Assembly (NCBI GenBank): GCA_963693365.1
Contig: CAVNZM010000011.1
Location: forward strand, 7,068,001 to 7,132,000
Reading direction: 5' to 3'
DNA: 64,000 bases
Source: Amoebidium appalachense
Lineage: Eukaryota; Ichthyosporea
A model generated the notes under the pieces. That model searched no databases. It worked only from the letters and a program-made list of their open reading frames with translations, and was not told where the DNA came from. Below are positions 1 through 32,711 of this stretch, one piece after another. Positions within the stretch are counted from its first letter, which is position 1; each line of letters starts with the position of its first letter. Made by a program: the position numbers and the translations under genes.

Positions 1-431
1 ATTGTAGTATCTAGAATATTCCTTGCGGTGACAAGAGACTGGAAACATATGTCTATGTAGGGTTTGAAACGGATGAGCGAACTATCAAAACAAAATTATC
101 GTGATGAAGATACTGGAAGCATAAAATGCGTAACGTGACCCCGCTTACTGAAAGTGCCAGTGAACCCCTCCCCTCCCCCCCCCCCCTCCCCCCCCCCCTC
201 CCCCCCCCCCCCCCCGCCCCCGCCCCCGCCCCCCGCCCCCGCCCCCGCCTCCAACCTCTTCCCCCTTCCCTCTCTCTTTACTCACCCATCTTGCAAATGT
301 GTTTACTAACGATATTCATCATTAAGGAGGTCTAAACTTCAGCAAGAAAAAAGAAGAGAAACCTGTAAAGGTAAACAAAGCACAGATAAAATGAAACGAA
401 TGCCTTTTGAAACCCTCGGCTTCCTTCCCCT
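1..431. other. 3' flank of the UPF0662-like gene, C-rich
   Basis: No gene is seen. Positions about 165-265 are almost pure C with a few T and G. The rest is AT-rich unique sequence. It lies downstream of the minus-strand gene that ends at 696. Confidence 0.5.
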
Positions 432-522
432 TCACCACTTCATTGCCGTTGTTGGTTTCTCCGGGTTGATGAAAGCACCGGGGGCCATTTCCTGCACCTC
501 CTTCATCTTTATCTCCTTTTCA
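432..522 (-). pseudogene. Duplicated copy of the terminal exon of the UPF0662-like gene
   Basis: On the minus strand this stretch reads almost the same as the end of the gene's last exon (696-896). It shares the peptide MAPGAFINPEKP and then reaches its own TGA at 432-434 after TTAMKW, where the main copy has ATAMGE. Third-position differences (for example GGT for GGG) and a Val-Gln for Met-Lys change show that it is an older duplicate. It could be a dead tandem copy or an alternative last exon. A poly-C run and a poly-A run separate the two copies. No acceptor directly upstream of this copy is convincing, so I favour a duplicated fragment. Confidence 0.6.
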
Positions 523-695
523 AAAAAAAAAAACAAAAAAAAAAAACGTCAGAAACTCCACAAAAAACACATTTTAACCTAAACAATTTAAATCAAACAA
601 GGCTGTTAAATCCCGAATGGGAACTCCCCCCCCCCCCCCCCCCCCCACAAAAAGAAAAAAAAAAAAAAAAAGTTCCCTCCCCACTTCCTTTCCCC

Positions 696-8754
<8,059 letters not shown>

Positions 8755-9314
8755 TTGTGTGTGTGTGTTGTTCGTGTGTGTGTGTGTGTGTGGGGGGGGG
8801 GGGGGAGGGGAGGGGGGGGGGAGGGGGGGGGGGGGAAATCCGGGGAGGGGGGGAGGGGAAGGGGGGGGGGAGGGAGGGGGAGGAGGGGGATGAGAGGGAA
8901 GGGGGAAGGGAGGCAGGGTTAAGAAGGTGGGAGTAGCGGAGTGAGGGTTGGGGAAGGAGGAAAAAATGGATATGTCACGGTTTGAAAGGGTTGAGTGAGG
9001 GGGCTGGGGGGGGGGGGGGGGGGGGAGGGAGGGGGAAGAGGGGGGGGGGGGGGGGAAGGGGAAGAATGCAGGGCCCCCTGGAGACTTAGGATTTATATGG
9101 GATGGTGTATGGGTGGGTGGGTGACTGAGTGGGGACTGAAATGAGGTGGGTTTGGGGTTGGAGATAGGGTTGGCCTGGTACCTCTGACTGTAACAGAAGT
9201 TGGGAGATGGATATTGGGGGAGGGGCAGAGGGAAGAAAGGCGGGAACGGGTGAGGGTGAGGAAGAGGGAGAGGGAGAGGGTGAGGGTGAAGGTGAAGGTG
9301 AGGGGAAGGTTGAG

Positions 9315-9345
<31 letters not shown>

Positions 9346-9542
9346 CCACCACCACCACCAAAAAGATGGGATGAAGGGGGATGGGGGGAGGGGAGAGGGG
9401 AAGAAAGGTAATAAAGAAACAGCAGTAATAAGGCATTGCCAAGGCTTAGATGACATTTCCCCCTCAATTTTCGCCACTGAATTTGGGCATAGATGGGGTG
9501 ACATGTGTATCCCTTTGTTTTTGAAAGAAACACCGTTGACAC

Positions 9543-10695
9543 CTGAATGTCTTTCAAACGGAAATTCCATTGTGAGGACATCATCGGCTCTAACCAGAGA
9601 CGAAGAGGAGGAGAGAATTCAAATGATTCATATGATTTAAGGGGAGAGACTTACTTCTCACATACCTCTCTTGGTTTTGGAAAACATATTTGTTAACACT
9701 CGATTTTGGCAAGTCGTCTGAAACAAGACGAAAGCCGCAACGTGAGAAGAACTTTCGGAACTTTTCGTTTTACCTTCGCTTTAGTTGTAACCGTTCCAAA
9801 ACTCAACTAAATTCAACTCAATATCCTTCCTTAGGCAAAATGATTATGACGTCTTCCTCTGTTTGAACAATTCACCTCAAAACACCAACGCGTTTTGTAT
9901 GTTTGACGTTTTATCACACACTCAAGCTTTGTTTAAAATAGGTGCCAGTGATTTCTGGTTGCTCATTATATACTCCCATCAGTTGTCAACAGGACTTTCA
10001 AACAACACTTTCCCTCTGCATGACTTCATATGATTCATAATTTGCTCTAAACGAAATAAAACATAAATTCAGTTAGCGGCATTTCGTATCCAATGATAAA
10101 ATGTTTTATGGTTTTAACTGTGGGCCACCTCACCGCCGATGGCTCACCTGCCTTTTTTAGGACACCAATCAACTGCACCCAGCAATTTTGGGGCAGCACT
10201 TGATCTGGCAGATCCTTAGAGAGAAGAAAAGTTGGAGAAAACTCAATGAAGCAAATAATAAGATTGCATCATACTAAGTAAATAAATTTAATTCATATTT
10301 ATAGGCCACGTAGAAAACAGAGTAACAAATTTTAAACGCGTATCCGCCGTTTGGTTGGCGGTGCTCACTTTCATGTTGGTGGCGGGCCAGCTGCAATGCT
10401 GCATGCTGAAACCTCTCGGAACGCCTAGAAAAGAACCAAATAAGGCTATAATGCCATTCAAAGTTTTTTATTTCAAACGTCGCGGCGTTTTGGCAATAAT
10501 TGTACATTATACCCACTCTGCCACACCTTGCCAGATGCAGGATTTGAACTCTGAGTGATTTATTTCTTGTTTTTATCATACTCTATACGATATTTGAGCT
10601 GCGTATAGATAACGAAGGGCCTTTCAGGGTTCAAGTTGTCACACAGTCCGGCAGTGACACGAACCAGCAAGTGTTTCTGGATCGGATCTCCAGAT
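9543..10695 (-). CDS. Unidentified spliced gene, five phase-consistent exons
   Basis: I do not recognise this protein. Minus-strand exons 10589-10695, 10369-10424, 10148-10214, 9666-9717 and 9543-9589 join with matching phases and good signals: acceptors TTTTCTAG and TTGTTTCAG, donors GTGAGC (twice) and GTATGT. Readable segments include DPIQKHLLVRVTAGLCDN, NPERPFVIYTQLKYR, VLPQNCWVQLIGVLKKA and DLPKSSVNKYVFQNQER. Five junctions in one frame are unlikely by chance. Neither the start codon nor the stop is found. The last exon may extend below 9543, because its frame stays open into a C-rich region. Base composition is more AT-rich than the neighbouring genes. Introns here are short (155-430 bases) and free of homopolymers, unlike the rest of the window. 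It could in principle be the 5' part of the UPF0662-like gene, since the phases fit, but the change in composition and intron style argues against that. Confidence 0.5.
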
Positions 10696-10699
10696 CTGT

Positions 10700-11623
10700 T
10701 TCGTAGATTTCACAATCGTATAAAAATGCCCAATAGGAAGTTGCATAAGCCTTATAAGGTCATAGGCTTTCCTATTGGCAGAATAATCCAGCATCCGGGC
10801 GGCAGCAAAAAGCAACATGATAACCTGTCTTTTTTGAACTTTACTTGAGCCTTGCTAAAATTTTAATGATTCCACTTCATTGTCACCGGATCGCAAACAT
10901 GTAAACTCAGCTCGTTCATACATTAATGAATTGTGTGGCCTACATTCTTAAGGTAAAGATACCAGTGCTATATTGCAAATACCTACCTCAATGGTGTCTA
11001 CATCAAAATCACTAGCATAAATGCAATGTCAAAAACTAAATTGACGCCTGTTCAATAGCAGGGAGTGCAGTTGAAACTGCTTCATATTTTATAACGGTGA
11101 TTTAAAGTCTGTATTAAACACTGTTGTCGCCGCCCGCACCACCGGGTGACCGGGTGCCCGGCGCACTGACTCACAAAACATGTGAGCACACAAATCCCTC
11201 TTACAACACGTTCGTTGGGCGCCGGCTGGAAGTTACCACCGTCCCTTCCCATCTTATCTCCCTCGAATCCACTGATCTTGGCGTGTTTTCTCGCTGGGGA
11301 AATAGTGATGTCTCTTCAAGGGCGCGCATCAGCGGCTAAACGCCTCTTGTAGGTTCTCCTTGCAAGCAAAGTGGTGTTTAGCATGTGGGTGAACGTTCAG
11401 GGAGCTGCTTGAAATGAGCTTTGCAAGGATGGGTGTTTGAAAGGGTCTAAAAAGCGGGGGGGAGAGAGACAGTCAAAACAGCAAAATATATGCTTAGTAA
11501 AGGTTCTGGCTTCCTGCTGTCTGTGGTTGCAAGAGCAAGACAGGAAGGTTCACTGAGTGACCTGAAGGGGGAGCCGAAAGACGAGCATTGAGTCTGGGGG
11601 TTTGCGTGCAGCCAGCACGTGCC
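10700..11623. other. Spacer between diverging genes
   Basis: AT-rich unique sequence with no supported exon. It contains an imperfect inverted repeat at 10730-10778: CCAATAGGAAG and its near-perfect complement, 11-base arms with one mismatch, about 27 bases apart. It lies upstream of both the minus-strand unknown gene and the dehydratase, so it probably holds both promoters; no TATA or initiator could be assigned. Confidence 0.45.
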
Positions 11624-24778
<13,155 letters not shown>

Positions 24779-27053
24779 GACAGCCGTCTTGAGAATCGTG
24801 ACATGTTCACTGCATGCATGCGCATGATAGCACAGATAACACACCGGGCAAAGCTAATAGGATTTTAGAGGGCAGAAACATGTGTATAACACAAAAGTTT
24901 TGTAAATGGTAGCCATATTCACTGAACAGAGCAGTAGAGCAGAAGGCAAACTGTTTTTTGGTTTATGTTAATTTTTGGCAGGTAGCCGATAAATAGGGGC
25001 GGTATATTCTTCACAGTTCTGGAACCCAAGTGTATGATAAAGGAACCAATGCCTGAGCTATGTTCTTATGCCAAAATGTAACATGGTGGTTAATCGACTG
25101 TGTAAGGTAGCAAGTATTTGTGCTCATGCACACACAGTGTGCATGTGCATATACCATGCTATATATGGTCGTTATATTTATTTTGGTGCCAGGTGCCGGC
25201 CACGTACCATAGCTTGTGCATCTGCAATAAACTGCAACCTTTACCAAACGTTTGAATATTGTGAATTGCTTTTACAAAACACATCTTACTAACCCCTCCC
25301 CCCCTCCCCCCACACACACCCCTCCTCACCACCTCCAGGCACACACACACACATGCATGCATGCGCCCACGCAGACACATGACCGCCGTGCGCACAAGCA
25401 CACACATGCATGCACACGTGCTCGCCCACACCTGCACGTTTCCGCACATAGACACACACACATACACCTACACACACACACATGCACACACCCACGCCCA
25501 CACATGCGCGCTCTGCGCGCACACGCACACACACACACAAACACACACACGCACACCACCACCACCACCACCACCACCACTGCACGACGAGCCACCACTA
25601 CAACTTGAAGTGAAAAAATGGATGGCTCAACAAGAAAGTTAAAAAAGAAATAACCGCAACAAAACAATCTCTTTCTGTAACAACAACAAAACCCCATTTT
25701 TTAATCCTAACTTTGAGAAACATGCTCGTGGACCGTGGGGGGGAGGGGGGCGGGGGGGAAGGGGCGAAAGAGAGAGTGTGTTTGGTTGTTTCAGTCTGAG
25801 AGAGGGAAAAAGGAAGTAAGGGGAAGAAAGGGGGACTGATAACGGGAGAAAGAGAGAGAGATAGAGACAGAGGGGTAAAGTCTAGACATGGGTGTGTGTG
25901 TGTGTGTGTGTGTGTGGGTGTGGGTGGGTGGGTGGGTGGGTGTGGGTGTGGGTGTGGTGTGTATGTGTGTACGCACTACACTGTGTGTTTGTGTGTGGAC
26001 GAGTTTACCAGTGTGTGTGTGTGTTATAGAAGTGATCAAATCATAGTCTTTATTTTAGCTCTAGCCTTTAGACGTTTATTAATTTAGTCACATCCTGATT
26101 AATTTGGTTTTTGAATAAACTAAGGCTTATGGCTACGCATGCGGCATTCGCTGTTACAGTTAGCGGCCTATAAGTAAGGTGCATTCCTATTGGCCGTTCG
26201 ACAAAGGTGCTAAATATCAATTGGTGGAGGTGGGGAACACGTGAACAAGTCACCGACAGTACTTTCTAGCTTTATCTAGATTCTGAACTCATCTGTCTCA
26301 AAATCTATGAATTAATATTTCTGGGCAGATATCCCAAGTCTAAAGTCTACTTTACCGCTACATAATAATAATTCATATTAGAACTCGTTCCATACTTCAA
26401 ACTTCGACTGAAATATTCAAAAAAAATTCATTAACTCACAACGGTTTGTGTTCCGAGAGTGAATTTGCGTCAAAACACAGTGTGTGGTATAAAATTTGAG
26501 TACCTTTATGGGGATGGTGTCACCTAATGTGCCCCCCTCCCCCCCTCCCCCTCCCCCGGCCCCCCTCCCCCCCTCCCCCCCCCCTCCCCCCCCCCCCCCC
26601 CCCTCTCCCCGTGCCTACACAATAGTATTACATACCGAGAAAGGAAGGAGGGGAGGGGAGTCTCAGAGATCATGGGTGGGGAGGACGGGAATAGACTCAG
26701 ATGGGGAGACACACACAGAGAGAAAGAGGGACTCGTGTGTGTGTGTGTGCGCACGCGCGCGCGCGCGCGCGTGTGTGTGTGTGCGTGTGCGTGTGCGTGT
26801 GTGTGTGTTGTGTATGTGTCTATGTACGCGCGCGTGCAAGTGCCACATGTATATAATTAGTATCTGAATGTACATGTGTCCTGTGTCCAAAGTACTCAAA
26901 CCACCTTTTTGGGCCGCAGTACCACCACCCGTTTCTCGCCAAAATCATGGGCGACAAACACCACCGCATCATCAATGCCGTGCTTCAATTTTCTCCAATG
27001 TGCATGATTGGGACGGAAATGGCGTGAATTTCCCCGAACGATTCCGGCGAATC
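24779..27053. other. Spacer between the dehydratase and the T1/WD40 gene
   Basis: No supported exon. Contents: AT-rich 3' flank to about 25270; CA/CAC-rich tract 25310-25580; GA-rich and GT tracts 25735-26030; unique AT-rich sequence 26030-26520; C-rich, (GT)n and (CG)n 26530-26850. The two genes converge here. Confidence 0.5.
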
Positions 27054-29375
27054 CTAACTTAGCTGACGCCCACTCGATCTTGACATGTTTTCGCTGCGCG
27101 CAAAGAAAATCTGGCAGAGGGGGCCTACCAAACTATTCGTGCAGTCTATGACGTTGGGCACTTCATACGCGAGCTCAATACACATATCGAAAGCTTCTCC
27201 AAAGCATTCACCTTCGTTCAATGGATCTGCAGTCGTGGCTACACTTTCACATTTTGGGGAGTATGAAGAGAGGTTCCATTCCGAATGGCTGACAGTGGTG
27301 CGGTTGGGTATTGGATGGCGCAAATGGAAAAGGGATGTGGTGTGGAGGGTGTGGTTTGTCACGTGAATGTATGTGTCTTGTCGCATGATGTGCCCCCATT
27401 CAGCATTTTCCGAGATGCCGCTGAAAACCCTTGTGCCAGTCTCAATGTCGTAAATGTTGAACCGACGGCCGCACGCGACAATAACCCACTTTCTGTGCAT
27501 TTTGATCTGGAAGTCATCGCCTGTTTTGATTCGCAGCAGACTCGTATAGGACCATACCTCCTCTCCGGTAGAAATTCTGCTTTAGGTCATCCTGACAAAA
27601 AAATAGCGATAGCGGTCGCTGCCGCGAATCTCGTGGGTGAATGTTAGCACTGTCACCCGGTCACTGCATATGGCCGCATGCGATATCTTTCCGTCGGGGG
27701 GTGAACTCGGAATGCGTAGCGCCCGTGTGTACCTCCCACACTCTCACTTTGGTGGGCGAGACTAGCACGGCCACAAACGGAAACACGATGGCGATGAATT
27801 TTCTGTTGTAGAAATTGTTGTCGTCGGTGTCGTGGTGGTGGGGGATGGAGATGGTGCAGATCACTCGGCCTGTTTCCTTGTCCCATACGGCAATGTTGTC
27901 AAGTTCGGTGGCAACGGCAGCATATTTTCCGTCGCAGACAAATTGATCCCATTCAACATCATCGTTGCCTTTTGGAGGCGTGAGGTTATCCATGATCCTG
28001 CGATTAAGAGGCTTGGTCAGTGATTGATTGTGTGATTTGTCTACTGTCTCATTATGCACGGGCTTGATATGGTAGACACGTGCAATCTTCATGTGTACAT
28101 GCCAGATGTATGAAGTAGGACCCCCCCCCCCCCTCCCCCTTCCCCCCTCCACCCCCCTCCCCCCCGCCCCCCCTCCCCCCGAACACACACCCACACTGGG
28201 CCACCAATCATTTTTCAACACACCCTGCTCATCCTCCCGAACCCCCCGCAGGAGAAAAGAAAAACTTGGTGCGCAGCTCAATATTGTGACAACCTCCCCC
28301 CCCCCCCCCCCCCCCCCCTTCTTCCCCCTCAGGCCCCCTCACCCACCCTTTAGCCAGCCAGTCGTTTTTATTATGGGATGGTCCGTCCCCAGGACCAAAA
28401 TATGGCACACTGCATGTCCCTCCATTCCCCCCCCTCCCCCCCCTCCTCCCCCAACCACCACTCACCACCCACCCCACCTCACACACACAAACACAACCAC
28501 CCACCCGCACAGCCGTGCAAACCATCCGTTTAAGGGAATTTTATGAATTATACTAAGGAATACCCACTTGACTTCGTAACTGTCCCGGAACATGCGGTGC
28601 ACAGGCAGCCCCTCCATCGGCCCATCATACGGCCACGGCAGCCTAAAGAAGTCAAACTCCCGCCGTAGGTTCTCCCTCCGCTCGGCACACCCAGGCAGAG
28701 GGGGGGGGCTGGAGGGTGCGGCAGCTGTTGAGCACAGCGGCAAAGAGGTCTCCGTCTCTGTCCATAAGCATCTCCCCCCCTTCTGATTGGACGGTGTGCC
28801 TGCCGCTGAACCACGCGGCAAGCATGGGGGTTGGGTAGGCACAGAGGGTCTGGCGGGTGGTCTCGAAGTGGCGGCCACCCACGATGAGTCTCACTCTGTC
28901 ACTGGGGGAGAGGTTGACCACACCCATCATCTTTGCATGCGCTACCTCCTCGCGGAACTGCGCCCTCAAGTTCGTGCAGATGATAGGCCGGAGGTCAGAA
29001 ACATGTTTGTCATACGCAAACCAGGAGCCATTTGAGTGGCGAACTGCCCCCCCCCCCCCCCCCCCCCCCCCCTTCTTCTCCCCCCCCCCTCCCCCCCTCC
29101 CTCCCCCCCCCTCCCCGGGGCCGCGGATATACACACACACTTGTGAGCACACCTCTCCTCCCTATAAACAAATTCACCACCAGTATTCGAGCTGTCTCTT
29201 ACATAACTCCAGACCATTGCCATGGCATGCCCATTATCTTCTTTCCCTCCATTTCGGAGAGCCCCTTCACGTCTAGTTCGACTTCCTTGACGTTTCTGGT
29301 TTGGGCCCGGGTCACCCTAGGAGGAACAATATTTGGCTCCTTTTTCTCTCTTTGCCGGGGTGGCATTTTAGACAT
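27054..29375 (-). CDS. T1 (KCTD/BTB-like) plus WD40 repeat protein, disrupted reading frame
   Basis: Minus strand. Exon 28568-29043 encodes a potassium-channel-tetramerisation-type T1 domain: VRLIVGGRHFETTRQTL, YPTPMLAAWFSGRH, DRDGDLFAAVLN, then in another frame RRENLRREFDFF. Exon 27054-27997 joins in phase (EVK|IMDN) and encodes WD40-type blades such as DGKYAAVATELDNIAVWDKE, VRVWEVHTGATHSEF and RFNIYDIETGTRVF. This order resembles KCTD3/SHKBP1. Three lesions are visible: one C too many in a run of nine (28700-28708), one C too many in a run of six (27696-27701), and an in-frame TAA at 27582-27584 with homologous-looking sequence on both sides. A probable first exon near 29212-29375 (MSKMPPRQREKKEP...) does not join in phase to 28568-29043, so the N-terminus is unresolved. 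It is either a recent pseudogene or poorly polished sequence. A T1 protein would be expected to oligomerise; many such proteins are cullin-3 adaptors. Confidence 0.7.
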
Positions 29376-29381
29376 CTTCAA

Positions 29382-30016
29382 ACATACAATGCTGCGCTTA
29401 TTACTTGGTAGCTGATGTATTAATCACTTGGCTAGCTATCTTTAACAATGATCTCTTGGAGGCCCCGAAACATCGTTCAAGTTCTTGTTCGTACGCCATC
29501 ATGGTTTTCTGTGTGCCTTTGATGATATCTGGCGCCAAAACTATTTTCAATAGATCCGGCCAATCAGTGCTTAGCTAGGTTTTTAGTTATCCAATCAAGC
29601 ACCTCCTTGCAGCGCGGCATATTCAAAAGTTTGCCCAACCGATGGTACAGAGCACGACGCCCGGGCATCTGAGGCCGTTTTTTACAAGCACTACACAAAA
29701 CACAGGGGGGTGCCAGGAGCTACTACTAGAGAGAAGGGGGGGGTATGATTGGAGGGGGGGTGTTCAGCTAACCTTATATGGATAAAGCAAAGTTACAAGG
29801 ATTCAAGCCATTGGTTGGGCAAGACCCCTTTTGCCGAATATGGATAACAGATCATACACTGCTGTAGGCGGCGGTCAGGAATTGGCGCGCTCTTTACTGG
29901 TCACAACCAGTCCGGGAAGGCCATGAGCAGCATTGCCGAGCACACTGGAATACGGGAATGTTTGCGGTAACGTAGTCGCACTAGGGGGGCAGGGGGCCAG
30001 GCCCCAAGTGTTTAAA
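29382..30016. other. Spacer between two diverging genes
   Basis: Mostly unique sequence with no exon that I can support. Two short G runs are at 29735-29760. Confidence 0.4.
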
Positions 30017-31410
30017 ATGAAGCCAGGCTGCCCTAAGGGCACAACACAGCGCCCTGGGCATAAAACAGGCGGAGCTAGGGAGGGAGCTGGGCGCAAAAAA
30101 AGATGCTGCATTTGTTCAGCCTTTAGCGAACTTTGCAGGTTTTGGGACGGCAAACAAAGCTGTTTTGCAGGAACTAAACGTAAACGTACAACCCGAACAG
30201 CCCCCTCTATCTAAGGCCGCCGACATAAGGGCCCGTGTAGTTGAGGCAGGTAGCGTCCATTCGTTACCAAGAGAAATGGATCGGGCCCCTGCTCCACACC
30301 CACCAGACATACAGGTGCAACCCGACGAGGAACCTTTGCTAAATGCAGCAGCAGATGCGTACCGGGTAGACGAGGATGAAGGGGAGGAAGAGGGAGAAGA
30401 TAATACGGACGGGGATGACGGTGGAGAGGAGTTTTCTGACGCGGCGGGCGAAACAATCAAGTCGCACCTGCACACAGTGAAAGAGAGTCTCAAAGATGAG
30501 AAGACGCCTGTGGGGTGGCATCTTCCACCTCCCATTATAGGCTTTAAATTTGGGGGCGATCCAGCGCCTTTCTACAAACCCAGATGTTTTGCCTGGCTTC
30601 CGGAAAGGTTGTCTCCCGGTTTCATGGTGCCGTGCCCCTTCGATGATCACTACGTGGACCCCCACAACCACCCCAACCCACACCGTACTTCTCGCAATGG
30701 GTTCATGAGCAACCCCGTAGGACGGCGTGTTATCGACTTTGACAGCTGCTACTACATTATCACGGCCCGGTACTTTTGTGACACATGCAAAAAAAACTTT
30801 GCCGGCACAAACCCCCAGACAATTAAACGCCTTCCACTCTTCATGCGTGATCAGTTTCCGGCCTACCTTAGCCACCGCAGTGGGCTCGACCTAAAGGTGG
30901 TAACATTGTTGCGTGCACTGGCAGACAAAGGTGTGGGCCCAAACGCCTTTGCCACCCTCCTCTCGGAGCTCCACAAGCAGCGATACGACGAGCAGCGGCT
31001 CCTGTATTACTCGAGGGCGCTGCATTGGACCAAGTATGAACTCAAAAAGCGTAACGATTTCCGCCCCCACGACCAGCGCCTGACAGAACTTCCCCCAGAG
31101 GAGCAGGCGGCTAAGTTCTCGGCGTTTGGTGACAAAAATGGTTACGCTGGACATGTGCCTTCAGGCAAGTGTGCACTGCATTTTGGGTGTGTAAATGGTC
31201 CCCATTGTTTTGTATGCACGTGCTTGGGCATTTTTTGGGTTGGCTTGGTAGGGTTTTGTTTTATTATTTTTTATTTTTTTTTTAGGGGGGGGGGGGGGAC
31301 TTGGAAATGGGTTTTGGAAGTGTGGTCAATAAGTTTCTATTATGGTGGTGGTGGATGTGTGGTGGTGGATGTGCGCCTGTGAGTGTGCGTGTACTTGTGG
31401 GTCCGTGTGT

Positions 31411-31441
<31 letters not shown>

Positions 31442-31931
31442 GGGGGGGGGAGGGGGGACATGGTGATGGATTAGGGTGGTGGTGGTGGCAATCAGTCATG
31501 GTGGTGGTGGTGGTGGTGGTGGGTGGGGGGGGGGGGGGGGGGGGGGGGGGGGGAGGGCAGAGGGATCATCAGAGGGGTGAAAGCATAACGGTCCATGTAC
31601 CAGTGAGTGTGCTTGGGAAATCGTGGAGAACTGTTATGCCTGAAATTAGATGGTGGGTGTGCGCATGTGTGTCTGTGTGTGTTGGGGGAAAGGAGGTGGA
31701 GAGCGGGGGGGGGGGGGGGGGGGGGGGGAGGGGGGGGGGGGGGGGGGGGGCACATGGTGGTAGACTGGATCTTGGTGGCGGTACTTAATGGTTATTATAG
31801 TAGTGGCAGGAGGGTGTGGGGGGAAGGGCAAACGGACGTGCAGGGGACAAACTGCAGATGGGGCACAAAGGGGAAAGAAGGTGAAAGTTGGTGCAATGAC
31901 TTGGAGGGTTTGCGCGCGCCGGGAGGCGGGG

Positions 31932-31968
<37 letters not shown>

Positions 31969-32398
31969 AACGGCCGGAGATGGGTGTGTAGCGTTTTTGA
32001 GATGGGAAAAGCCATACAGACTTACGAAAATACAGAGAGGTGAGATGAACACGAGGGACTAGAGGGAATGGGGGGGATGGTCCTGATGGGAGGGTGGTGG
32101 AGTTCTAACAGTACTTGGGGTTCAGGCAAATACCTGAGTGCCGTGTATACTGAGTTCAGCGACCGCACGGCAAAGTACCAGAGCCTGGACACGCAGCTCA
32201 AGCCCGTAAACAACGTGCTCAAGGCCGACCACACCTTCCAAATTGGGAAGCTCACCGGCATCAATGGGGAGCCTCTGTACCGAGGCCTATGGACTTGTGT
32301 AAACGAGCTTGGCGGTGTGTGGTCCCTCCTCTTCTCCCCCCTCCCCCCACTCTCCCCCAGGCCCCCTTCCCCCTCCCCCCCCCCCCCACACACGCCCA

Positions 32399-32429
<31 letters not shown>

Positions 32430-32658
32430 ACACGCCCCCCTCCCCCCCCCCCCCCCTCCCCCTCTAGGGCCTTTAAATCTCTTAGGCTCCACATTTAATG
32501 AGGTGGCACACTGTGAGTAGAGGTTTGTAGTATGTGGGTTTTGGGGACAATTCTTGCCCTGTCGAGCAAAAACTAGGAAGCTCCAGATATGTGTGTATGT
32601 GTTTTTGCTGGGTAGAGATTGGGGTGGGCTGGGGTGGAGCTTTCTTTTGGCGGGGAAT

Positions 32659-32711
<53 letters not shown>

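Noticed and set aside
25560-25640. Frame ending [20 protein letters not shown] as a possible last exon
   Set aside because: The upstream part is a (CAC)n repeat without a convincing acceptor, and no gene on this strand leads into it.
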